A stretch of DNA of 23,848 bases from Rhodobacterales bacterium UBA7416 (lineage in GTDB: Bacteria; Pseudomonadota; Alphaproteobacteria; Rhodobacterales; Rhodobacteraceae): contig DKMK01000115.1 of assembly GCA_002469545.1 (NCBI GenBank), positions 1 to 23,848 on the forward strand, written 5' to 3'. Below, piece by piece: positions 1-6,768 of the stretch. Every line of letters starts with the position of its first letter. Position 1 is the first letter of the stretch. Below the pieces are notes generated by a model. It saw nothing but the letters and a program-made list of their open reading frames with translations. It did not search any database and was not told the DNA's origin. A program made the translations under genes and the position numbers.

Positions 1-1
1 C

Positions 2-787
2 CAAGATACCAAGATTTTGACAGAGCATGATGGAAAAATAACGGCGCGTATGAAGGCAAGCTCGGTTGGCAAGTTGAAAGGATTTGCGCGGGTTTTGCCC
101 GGAAATCAGGGGATTTTGGTAAACTTCTCATTAGGCGCTGGAATGGTCAATGCGGTGGAGAATGAAGGTTTAATCGCGCGTGATTTTGCCCCAACGGATG
201 CGAGTATTGATTTGCTTTATCTTATTGAAGTGCAGCAAGCATTGTTAGGGGAGGCACGTAAATCAACCATTCAAATGCACACAGACAGAAGTTCGGCGAT
301 GGCAAAAGCGGATACGGATGTTTTGACCGGTTTGTCGAACCGACGTGGGATGGAGGCGTTTGTGGGCCGGATCATGGGGCGCAAAACGTTTGTTCCATTT
401 GCATTTATCATGATTGATTTAGATTTTTTTAAGGCAGTGAATGACACATTTGGGCACGCAGCTGGGGATGCAGTTTTAGCCGAAGTTGCGAAGCGATTGA
501 CCCAGTTAACCCGCCGTGGTGATTTGGTTGCGCGAACTGGTGGTGACGAGTTTAATTTGATTTTGCCTAATTTCACGGACTCGGATGCAGCGTTGGAGTT
601 GTCAAAACGCATTATTCGGGATCTGAGCAAAGACATTTTGTTTGAAAGTGCGGTTTGCACAATTGGGGCCAGTATTGGCACGACCGTTGTTTTACACAAA
701 ACAGATTTTGTTGACTTGTCAGAAATGGTGGACAAAGGTTTGTACGAAAGCAAACAAAAGGGAAGGGGAACCGTTACAATGGTGTAA
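2..787 (+). CDS. H-NOX-associated diguanylate cyclase (HNOBA-like + GGDEF), 5' partial
   Basis: The reading frame is open to the left edge, so the true start lies outside the window. Counting from the TTG at 17, a complete GGDEF domain follows the DxLTGLxNRR entry motif near residue 100. The signature TGGDEF is at residues 174-179, so it should make c-di-GMP from two GTP. An intact RxxD product-inhibition site (RRGD) lies just upstream. The stretch before it, with LPGNQGILVNFS followed by FAPTD and LLYLIE, resembles the HNOBA domain that pairs with heme-NO-binding H-NOX sensors in Rhodobacterales; that part is recognition from memory. A partner H-NOX gene would be expected just upstream, outside the window. 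The stop is 6 nt from the 3' end of the convergent tRNA-His gene. GGDEF assignment is very sure, HNOBA fairly sure. Confidence 0.9.
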   Translation, partial: QDTKILTEHDGKITARMKASSVGKLKGFARVLPGNQGILVNFSLGAGMVNAVENEGLIARDFAPTDASIDLLYLIEVQQALLGEARKSTIQMHTDRSSAMAKADTDVLTGLSNRRGMEAFVGRIMGRKTFVPFAFIMIDLDFFKAVNDTFGHAAGDAVLAEVAKRLTQLTRRGDLVARTGGDEFNLILPNFTDSDAALELSKRIIRDLSKDILFESAVCTIGASIGTTVVLHKTDFVDLSEMVDKGLYESKQKGRGTVTMV

Positions 788-793
788 GGTAAA

Positions 794-870
794 TGGTACC
801 AGCGCCCCGATTTGAACGGGGTGCCTCCTGATCCACAATCAGGCGCTCTAACCAAGTGAGCTACGCCGGC
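794..870 (-). tRNA. trnH: tRNA-His (anticodon GTG)
   Basis: Read on the minus strand, this is a 77-nt cloverleaf with CCA encoded in the gene. The anticodon loop is TTGTGGA, giving GTG for His, on a five-base-pair CTGAT stem. The T arm contains GTTCAAATC between CCCC and GGGG. The acceptor stem starts G1 C2 C3 and ends with U72 and discriminator A73, so G1 pairs with U72. The base before the gene is T, not G. This is the alphaproteobacterial type of tRNA-His described for Caulobacter, which lacks G-1 and is charged by a divergent HisRS that reads the anticodon, U72 and A73. A promoter-like pair sits directly upstream. Confidence 0.96.
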
Positions 871-879
871 ATTGAGGGT

Positions 880-908
880 CATTTAGCCCAAGCTTTCGGC
901 TCTGGCAA
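880..908 (-). promoter_or_regulatory. Predicted sigma-70 promoter of tRNA-His
   Basis: On the minus strand TTGCCA and TAAATG are separated by exactly 17 nt. The -10 box ends 9 nt before the mature 5' end of tRNA-His, the usual geometry for a tRNA transcript with a very short leader. Confidence 0.5.
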
Positions 909-983
909 GTCCGATCATGCTTGAATTTACGACTTTCTCTTGTTAGGCCGAAAAAAACATTATTTGGACATAGGTAAAACGAT

Positions 984-1175
984 ATGGGTATCAATACAGA
1001 AGTCGACGTAGAAGCGAATTTGCAGATTGGCCCGACCAGCGATGGTATGGTCCGCCTTTTTATCGAGGGTAAAGGAATCGAAGTGCCGTTGGATTTCGAT
1101 CCAGAAGAGGCGGAAGAAATTGCAGAAGAGATTCGTGCAGCCGCTGCAAAGGCACGTGCGCAACACAAACGCTAA
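984..1175 (+). CDS. Small acidic conserved protein (DUF6324-like)
   Basis: This 63-residue protein has no signal peptide or membrane segment. The first half looks like beta strands (IQIGPTS-DGMVRLFIEG). The second half is a very acidic helix (FDPEEAEEIAEEI) ending in a basic Ala-rich tail. It resembles a short Rhodobacterales family that I recall as DUF6324, whose function is unknown. The ATG is preceded only by a weak AGG-type ribosome site. The stop codon overlaps the stop of the convergent mmcB gene by 4 nt (CTAA). I infer it is a real gene from its compact, non-repetitive composition and the tight junction. Confidence 0.75.
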   Translation: MGINTEVDVEANLQIGPTSDGMVRLFIEGKGIEVPLDFDPEEAEEIAEEIRAAAAKARAQHKR

Positions 1176-1603
1176 ATGCGCGGGTCGATGAAGGCTTGCA
1201 GACGTTCTGAAGTATTTCGTGCAAATTTTAACGTTAACTTTTTCCGGCGCGCTGGGGATAGTTTTTGTTCTGGTGCGTCGCGCATGATTTCTGCGCTATA
1301 GGCGTCGGCGAAAATTAGACCCGTATCATCGGGTAATAGATCGATTGGAAAATCTGGAGCGACGGCCCAAAAATAACGATCGCACCATTCCAAGTATCCG
1401 CGCCATTTTGTGTCTGATTGAAAATCGGCCTTACTTGATTTGCATTCTATAATCCAAATTTCGCCTTTGGGACCAAGGGCGATAACGTCAACGCGTAGGC
1501 CCGATGTTGGAACAAACTCTGTTAAGCTGTTGAAATTTAGATTGCGCATGTGACGTACGACACCACGTGCGAGCAATTGTCCGGGCTGTAATGCGTCATC
1601 CAT
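1172..1603 (-). CDS. mmcB: MmcB family DNA repair protein (DUF1052, predicted nuclease fold)
   Basis: This 143-residue protein matches the MmcB/DUF1052 family, which was linked in Caulobacter to mitomycin C resistance within the SOS response. A PD-(D/E)xK-like core is visible: Glu29, Asp39 in RVDVIAL, and Glu53-Cys-Lys55 in WIIECKSS. A conserved FQSDTKWRGYLEWCDRYFWA segment follows. The role in repair of crosslinked or alkylated DNA is family knowledge; the nuclease activity is inference from the motif. No alphaproteobacterial LexA box (GTTC-N7-GTTC) is present: one GTTC lies just before the start, but its partner is missing. There is no Shine-Dalgarno sequence, and a promoter-like pair is placed for leaderless transcription. 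The 3' end overlaps the gene at 984-1175. Confidence 0.88.
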   Translation of the reverse strand: MDDALQPGQLLARGVVRHMRNLNFNSLTEFVPTSGLRVDVIALGPKGEIWIIECKSSKADFQSDTKWRGYLEWCDRYFWAVAPDFPIDLLPDDTGLIFADAYSAEIMRDAPEQKLSPARRKKLTLKFARNTSERLQAFIDPRI

Positions 1604-1609
1604 TATTTG

Positions 1610-1639
1610 AACTTAGAGTGGGGGATTGGTTTAAATCAA
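1610..1639 (-). promoter_or_regulatory. Possible mmcB promoter giving a leaderless mRNA
   Basis: On the minus strand TTGATT and TAAGTT are spaced 18 nt apart. Only 6 nt lie between the -10 box and the mmcB ATG, so transcription would start at or next to the start codon. The -35 box overlaps the stop of the upstream glycosyltransferase gene. This is weak evidence, but the missing ribosome site is consistent with it. Confidence 0.35.
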
Positions 1640-4027
1640 GCCCAAGGTTATCAGACGTTTACGATAAGTATTTGCAAGGGCGTCTGTTGAATAGTGTTCT
1701 TGGACAAAGGCCTGGCCGAGTTTTGCGCGTTGATTAGCCATATCGAGATTTTCGTAAACGTCCAACAGGTTTTGTGCCAAATCATTAACCGATATGTCAG
1801 CCCATTGAGCACCCTGTGCATCATAGATTGCATGACCCTGTGGAACATCGATCAATTGGGCGTCCACTGGAAAGGCTGTTTTTGATGTGCAAAAATCCGT
1901 AACACCGCCCCAGTTTGTGACGATCGTCGGTTTTTTTAAGCCAAGGGCATATGCTGGTAGATATCCAAATCCTTCGCCGCGATGAGCGGAAACAACACAG
2001 TTTGCTTGTGCCATTAAACGAAATAGGTATTCCAACGGCAACATTTGTTCGATCAGGTTAATGCGTGAATCAATTTGAGCCGCTGTGCGTATTTGTGCCA
2101 TTTGTCCATTGGGATCGCCCCAATGCCCATCGACGCTGGGGGTTGATTTCAAAACGAGACGCACATGTGAATTTTTTCTGGCCGGAAAGGCACGTTGGAA
2201 TGCATTGACGACAGCCATGGGATTTTTACGTTCCACTGATGAATGAAAATCGAAGGCCGTGAAAAACGTAAAGTGATTTGGGTCAGGGCGTGTGATCGAT
2301 GCCATTTTTTTAAGGTAGGGCAATTCGTCCAATGCTTTGCCAACTTTGGTCACCGACTGAGCGCCTGCTTGGCGATAAAGATTGGCGACGAATTCCGATG
2401 GCGTCCAGATTTCGTTTACCATGTCGATGCCAAGTTTGTGGACGTCAGGCAGTTTGCTGGTTTCCCAAAGAAAGTAACCAATGTGATAGATATCTTTGCG
2501 GTAAGCGAATTGAGGCGTCATGATATTCATCGGGATACGTTCGGAATTGACGTGGTGGAGGACGAAGTTTCCTTTTGGCATTGTGGTGTTTGAGTTTGAA
2601 TTTATCTGTGGTTTGAAATCGGAATTCAAGTTGCGATTTTTATGATATAAACCAATTTTATCAAAAGCTTGTTGCGACATCCTCATGTTGCTTCCCAAGC
2701 CAGTTTGTTGTTCTGGATAGCCAATGACCTCGGCTTGTGATTTTGCGCTGGGTGTTCGGGTTGGAACGGAAAGATATTGGCGCAGTTCAGGTGCCATTAC
2801 GTTTGGTGATCTATGAAACCAGCGTGCAATTTCGGTGGCGTTCCATGGAGATTTTATTTTGTCTGTAGGCAGATCAATCCGGCATAGCATTGCCAGTAAG
2901 ATGGCCATGCCAGTTGGGCCGTGTTTATGACGGCGCGATAAAAGAATTTTTTTGAAATGTGGATCGAACGCTGGGGCGGATTTTGGGTCGTTGAAAAAAC
3001 GGCAAAGCTGTCCTACTTTTGAGCAGTTTTCAAAGTGTGCAGAATTCGGCGCCTTTGGCAGTTCCCAAGGAACCCAGAATTCGACGAGCTTTTCACGTGC
3101 CGTTGTTTTGTACCAATCCAAGGCGTCTTTTTGGCCTTGTGCAGTGTTTAATTCAAATTTGTGATTGCGATTTAGTGTGTTCAGTAAGTGATTTGCGTAT
3201 CGGGGTAGATTGTTCGATTTGTCCAATTTTAGGGCCATTTTTAAAACCGGAAATGGTGGCAGGCTGTGGGTAATGTGGGAATCATTTGGTGTGGGTTGTG
3301 AACGAAAGCGTTTGATCAAACTGGTCTTTCGTAAATCGGGATGCGATGCCAGCTGACACAGGGTAAGTAAATCAGTGTCGCTTGATTGCGTTGCTTGAAG
3401 GAACCGGAGGAGCTTATGGGGCGAGAATTTAGAATCTCTGTCGCGAAATGTGGCGTGTTCCAAGACAGTGTATTCAGCTGATTCTAAATCAATCGGGGTA
3501 AAACTTTCGCCTGTGATATCTTTGACGATGGATGCAGCGGCGTTTTTATTTGGTGAAATTTGTTGAACCAAGCCAAGGGGAAGAGCGCGCGCAATTGTGC
3601 GTTCCAGTTTGTTTCCAACGGCGAATGATTTGCGGCCCGCAGCCTGGAGTTGGTGGACGAATTTTAGCATACGCCCATATTCCTTGGTTTTGGCCCATCG
3701 GTTTGTTGATCGATATTGAGGCGCTGCCAATGTTTCCAAAAAGACCACGACATGATCATATCTGTTTAGGAACTGACTGGATTGTGCGAATTTATAGGGC
3801 GTCCTAAAATTCATAATCCTTCGCGCCAATGGATTGGACGTTGGTGAAACAGTTTCGACATTATGACCTGTTTCAATCAAATGAGCGGTGAGTTTTAACA
3901 TTTCAACCTGTGCAATCGAATTGCCTGCATTCATTTCACCAAAAAGCAGAACTGATTTTGGTCGGGGAAAAGCCGTAGGCCGAGTGGCGTTTTTGAGTGT
4001 TTTGAATGCTGTTTGATCAAGATGCAT
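1631..4027 (-). CDS. Large glycosyltransferase, GT-B fold (GT4-like) with ~430-residue N-terminal extension
   Basis: The protein has 798 residues from the ATG at 4027; a TTG 12 nt further upstream is less likely because a GGA-type ribosome site fits the ATG better. From about residue 433 it reads as a retaining GT-B glycosyltransferase: VIGYPEQQTGLGSN opens the first Rossmann domain. It is followed by GYFLWETSKLP and EIWTPSEFVANLY, the pattern typical of GT4 enzymes, and by FTFFTAFDFHS at the start of the sugar-nucleotide domain. The donor-binding motif HRGEGFGYLPAYALG and NWGGVTDF lie near residues 680-710. The first ~430 residues begin with KSVLLFGEMNAGNS, possibly a second Rossmann-like unit, and otherwise match nothing I know. 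Donor and acceptor cannot be read. mmcB follows 27 nt downstream on the same strand. Confidence 0.85.
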   Translation of the reverse strand: MHLDQTAFKTLKNATRPTAFPRPKSVLLFGEMNAGNSIAQVEMLKLTAHLIETGHNVETVSPTSNPLARRIMNFRTPYKFAQSSQFLNRYDHVVVFLETLAAPQYRSTNRWAKTKEYGRMLKFVHQLQAAGRKSFAVGNKLERTIARALPLGLVQQISPNKNAAASIVKDITGESFTPIDLESAEYTVLEHATFRDRDSKFSPHKLLRFLQATQSSDTDLLTLCQLASHPDLRKTSLIKRFRSQPTPNDSHITHSLPPFPVLKMALKLDKSNNLPRYANHLLNTLNRNHKFELNTAQGQKDALDWYKTTAREKLVEFWVPWELPKAPNSAHFENCSKVGQLCRFFNDPKSAPAFDPHFKKILLSRRHKHGPTGMAILLAMLCRIDLPTDKIKSPWNATEIARWFHRSPNVMAPELRQYLSVPTRTPSAKSQAEVIGYPEQQTGLGSNMRMSQQAFDKIGLYHKNRNLNSDFKPQINSNSNTTMPKGNFVLHHVNSERIPMNIMTPQFAYRKDIYHIGYFLWETSKLPDVHKLGIDMVNEIWTPSEFVANLYRQAGAQSVTKVGKALDELPYLKKMASITRPDPNHFTFFTAFDFHSSVERKNPMAVVNAFQRAFPARKNSHVRLVLKSTPSVDGHWGDPNGQMAQIRTAAQIDSRINLIEQMLPLEYLFRLMAQANCVVSAHRGEGFGYLPAYALGLKKPTIVTNWGGVTDFCTSKTAFPVDAQLIDVPQGHAIYDAQGAQWADISVNDLAQNLLDVYENLDMANQRAKLGQAFVQEHYSTDALANTYRKRLITLGLI

Positions 4028-4153
4028 AATATATTCCAATTCACAATTGAGCCCATCCTTTCAGTCAGCCGTTAATAAAGGTTAAAGAAAGTTCACTATG
4101 TTTACCGACGTTTATCGGCGCAGTTTATTGGTGCTCACAATTGCGTGCTGGGC

Positions 4154-4182
4154 TTGTGGCGGTTGATCGATGTCTGTATGGT
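4154..4182 (+). promoter_or_regulatory. Predicted promoter of 6S RNA
   Basis: TTGTGG (4154-4159) and TATGGT (4177-4182) are separated by exactly 17 nt. Transcription would begin near 4189-4190, exactly where the closing stem of the 6S RNA starts. The rest of the space from 4028 to here shows no gene. Confidence 0.55.
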
Positions 4183-4189
4183 GAGTGGT

Positions 4190-4381
4190 GGCGGGTTCTG
4201 CCCTTCTGGTTAGAAGCCCTATTTTAGTGGCCGATAATCTTTCTTGAGGGAACTGGCTCTGTGACTGACCCTGGTCTATCATATCCGGTACCCACCTGTT
4301 TTACACAGGCAACGAAATTTCACGCCTCGACCGTTGGTTGTGAGTGGTTGCAATGATACCGCGAACGAATGTGGGCCCGCC
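4190..4381 (+). ncRNA. ssrS: 6S RNA
   Basis: This is a ~192-nt non-coding segment closed by a continuous 9-bp stem: GGCGGGTTC at 4190-4198 pairs with GGGCCCGCC at 4373-4381 (two G-U pairs). The interior carries short interrupted helices around an open middle, as expected for 6S RNA, which mimics an open promoter and binds the sigma-70 RNA polymerase holoenzyme. The length is close to that of E. coli 6S RNA. It sits directly upstream of 5-formyltetrahydrofolate cyclo-ligase, the classic 6S neighbour in many proteobacteria. A promoter fits the 5' end, and a short T run follows the 3' arm. Assignment rests on structure and synteny, not on a covariance search. Confidence 0.85.
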
Positions 4382-4425
4382 GCTTTTTGACTGTTCAGTT
4401 ACTATCTTTTTGATAGAAGACACCC

Positions 4426-4992
4426 ATGAGTGATATTCAAAGTTTGAAAAGCCAGTGCCGTAAGGCTGCCTTTGCCGCGCGCAAAGAGGCGCATGGGTTG
4501 GGATTGGACCAAGAGGCCAATGCCCAGCTGACGTCGTTTTTAAAGATGCAAGAGGATGCGCTGACCATCGCCGCATATATGCCAATCCGCACCGAAGTGT
4601 CCCCGTTGAAATCGATGGAAGCCATGGCGCGTCGTGGACGCAATATTTGTGTGCCTGTGGTTGTGGCAGCGGGAAGCCCGTTGGAGTTTCACCGCTGGAC
4701 GCCCGATTGCGAGATGGTTGAAGGTGCGTTTGGCGCAATGATACCAGCCAAGGTCGATGTTTTATTACCCGATGTTGTGATTACACCGTTGGCGGCATTT
4801 GATATGGGTGGATACCGTTTGGGTTATGGCGGCGGATTTTATGATCGAAGTTTTGAAGAGTTAAGCGAATTTAAAAAGGTTCAGGCCATTGGTTATGCGT
4901 ATAGCACCCAAGAAGTCATGATGGTTCCGCGTGAAGATACCGATTACCCAATGGATGCAATAATAACAGAACGCGGCATCTTGTCCTTTTAG
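4426..4992 (+). CDS. ygfA: 5-formyltetrahydrofolate cyclo-ligase
   Basis: This 188-residue cytosolic enzyme converts 5-formyl-THF to 5,10-methenyl-THF using ATP, returning the storage folate to one-carbon metabolism. It starts with the family's CRKAAFAARKE helix. AAYMPIRTEV is the substrate-side segment, and GYGGGFYDR at residues 133-141 is the family's ATP-binding signature. The end PMDAIITERGI is also typical. The length is normal. It lies 44 nt downstream of 6S RNA and may be co-transcribed with it. A 7-bp hairpin surrounds its stop codon (4980-4998) but has no T run, so transcription probably continues into the next gene, 23 nt away. Confidence 0.96.
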   Translation: MSDIQSLKSQCRKAAFAARKEAHGLGLDQEANAQLTSFLKMQEDALTIAAYMPIRTEVSPLKSMEAMARRGRNICVPVVVAAGSPLEFHRWTPDCEMVEGAFGAMIPAKVDVLLPDVVITPLAAFDMGGYRLGYGGGFYDRSFEELSEFKKVQAIGYAYSTQEVMMVPREDTDYPMDAIITERGILSF

Positions 4993-5015
4993 GACAAGGA
5001 GCGTATCGGAGTTTA

Positions 5016-5831
5016 ATGAGACTTTTATTTCTTGGCGATGTCATGGGCCGATCAGGCCGCAAAGCAATCAGTGAACGATTAATGCGTTTGCGGACAGAAT
5101 GGCGATTGGATTTCGTCGTGGTGAACGGTGAAAATGCAACCGGCGGCATGGGTTTGTCAGCAGGGCATGCAAAGGTTCTGCTAGAAGCAGGTGCCGATTG
5201 TATCACGTTAGGTGATCATGCGTTTGATCAGCGTGATATGTTATCGTATTGCGAACAAGAGCCACGCATTGTCAGGCCCTTAAATTTTGCCAAAATGGCA
5301 CCAGGTAAAGGCGTGCGTGTTATTAAGGCGCAAAATGGCAAAAAGGTTTTGGTGGCGCAGGCATTGGGCCAAGTGTTCATGAAAAAACCATTCGATGATC
5401 CATTTTCCGCGCTGGATGGTACATTGCGTACCGCACCGATGGGCGGAGCCGTGGATGCAGTTATCGTTGATTTTCACGCCGAAGCGACATCCGAAAAAGT
5501 AGCCATGGGACATTGGTTGGATGGGCGTGCATCCATGGTTGTGGGTACGCATACGCATATCCCAACGGCAGATGCGCAAATTTTACCACGTGGCACTGCG
5601 CATCAATCAGATGCGGGAATGTGCGGCGATTATAACAGTGTGATTGGCATGCAAAAGGACGAACCTTTGCGCCGTTTTATCACTGGTATGAACAAAGAAC
5701 GATTTACGCCTGCTGCGGACGAAGCGACGTTATGTGGCTTGTTCGTTGAAACGGATGATAAAACGGGTCTGGCGAAAGAAGTCGTGCAAATTCGCGTTGG
5801 CGGACGTTTGCAGCAATCGGTGCCTGCATGA
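5016..5831 (+). CDS. TIGR00282/YmdB-family metallophosphoesterase
   Basis: This 271-residue protein matches the YmdB family, binuclear-metal phosphodiesterases that in Bacillus act on 2',3'-cyclic nucleotides or cAMP and affect development. Metal-ligand motifs are all present: GDVMG (residues 7-11), NGEN near 39-42, GDHAFD (66-71), VDFHAE (151-156) and GTHTHIP (177-183). The ending DEATLCGLFVETDD is also characteristic. The ATG has a GGAG site 4 nt upstream. The next gene starts inside its stop codon (ATGA overlap), so the two are translationally coupled. The substrate in this organism is not known; the family assignment is firm. Confidence 0.95.
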   Translation: MRLLFLGDVMGRSGRKAISERLMRLRTEWRLDFVVVNGENATGGMGLSAGHAKVLLEAGADCITLGDHAFDQRDMLSYCEQEPRIVRPLNFAKMAPGKGVRVIKAQNGKKVLVAQALGQVFMKKPFDDPFSALDGTLRTAPMGGAVDAVIVDFHAEATSEKVAMGHWLDGRASMVVGTHTHIPTADAQILPRGTAHQSDAGMCGDYNSVIGMQKDEPLRRFITGMNKERFTPAADEATLCGLFVETDDKTGLAKEVVQIRVGGRLQQSVPA

Positions 5832-6718
5832 GAAGTGAAACATGGCTGTATATGCCGCTGGCCGTGATTGGTGCGACGTGGGGTTTGACGATTCCTGCCA
5901 TGAAAGTGGCCGTGGACAGTGGGTATCCTGTTTCGGGTGTTTTGTTTTGGCAGGTTCTGTTGGCCAGTATGGTCGCGTTTTTGTTATTCTTACCTAAACG
6001 ACGCGCAATTCCTGTAACACGCCGCCGAGTTGCGTTGTGGACATGGATTATGGCGTTTGGATCGGTTTTGCCGGGGTTTATTTCGTATACTGCTGCGGGG
6101 CATTTGCCGGCAGGGGTGATGGCGATAACCATTGCGATGGTGCCCATCTTTATTATGCCGATCGCAATTCTTACTGGGCATGAGGTGTTTAAACCTAAAC
6201 GCGTTTTAGGTGTTTTGATGGGCGCTTTAGCAATTTTCTTGTTGATTGGGCCTGATACTAGCCTGCCTGATCCAAGTAAGGCGGGATTTGTATTGTTGGC
6301 GTTGTTGTCCCCAGTTTTTTATGCATTTGAAGATAACTTTATTGCATATTTCGGATTGGATGGTTTGACACCAATTGAAACGTTGTTGGGTTCCGCACTG
6401 TTAGGTGTTTTCATAATGAGTGGGGTCGTTATTTCCCAAGGGACATTCATACCTATTTGGCAAGGTGGGTTCTCTATGGCTGATTGGGCCATTGTTGTGG
6501 TTGGCCTGACGACCGGTGTCGCATATGCAGGCTTTATCTGGATTATTGGCCAAACGGGGCCTGTGTTTGCTGGGCAAGTTGCCTATCTAGTGACGATGTT
6601 TGGCGTTTTGTGGTCGGTCGTTTTATTGGGCGAAACCTATTCGGGTTATATCTGGGCCGCCTTTGGTGTCATGATGTTTGGTATGTTTTTAGTGCGCCCG
6701 CGCGGCGATGCCTCTTGA
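5828..6718 (+). CDS. EamA/DMT-family transporter
   Basis: This is a 296-residue integral membrane protein with about ten hydrophobic segments arranged as two EamA repeats, the drug/metabolite transporter layout. The first repeat opens with VIGATWGLTIPAMKVAV and holds LPAGVMAITIAMVPIF. The second includes FEDNFIAYFGLDGLTPIETLLGSALLG and closes with LWSVVLLGETYSGYIWAAFGVMMFGM, where the GE(T) before the last helix is typical of EamA. Family members export amino acids and other metabolites; the substrate cannot be read. Its ATG overlaps the stop of the phosphoesterase gene by 4 nt, so it belongs to the same operon. Confidence 0.93.
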   Translation: MRSETWLYMPLAVIGATWGLTIPAMKVAVDSGYPVSGVLFWQVLLASMVAFLLFLPKRRAIPVTRRRVALWTWIMAFGSVLPGFISYTAAGHLPAGVMAITIAMVPIFIMPIAILTGHEVFKPKRVLGVLMGALAIFLLIGPDTSLPDPSKAGFVLLALLSPVFYAFEDNFIAYFGLDGLTPIETLLGSALLGVFIMSGVVISQGTFIPIWQGGFSMADWAIVVVGLTTGVAYAGFIWIIGQTGPVFAGQVAYLVTMFGVLWSVVLLGETYSGYIWAAFGVMMFGMFLVRPRGDAS

Positions 6719-6768
6719 GGCGGCTGGGCTAATCGCTACATTAAGGGGATCGCATAGGGAACCTTTTG

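Noticed and set aside
271..882. 203-residue minus-strand frame covering tRNA-His and the GGDEF gene
   Set aside because: It runs through a tRNA gene and the antisense of a conserved domain, and its composition is not protein-like.
4980..4998. Hairpin CTTGTCC/GGACAAG around the 5-FCL stop codon
   Set aside because: No T run follows and the next gene begins 18 nt later, so it is not a terminator; its significance is unclear.
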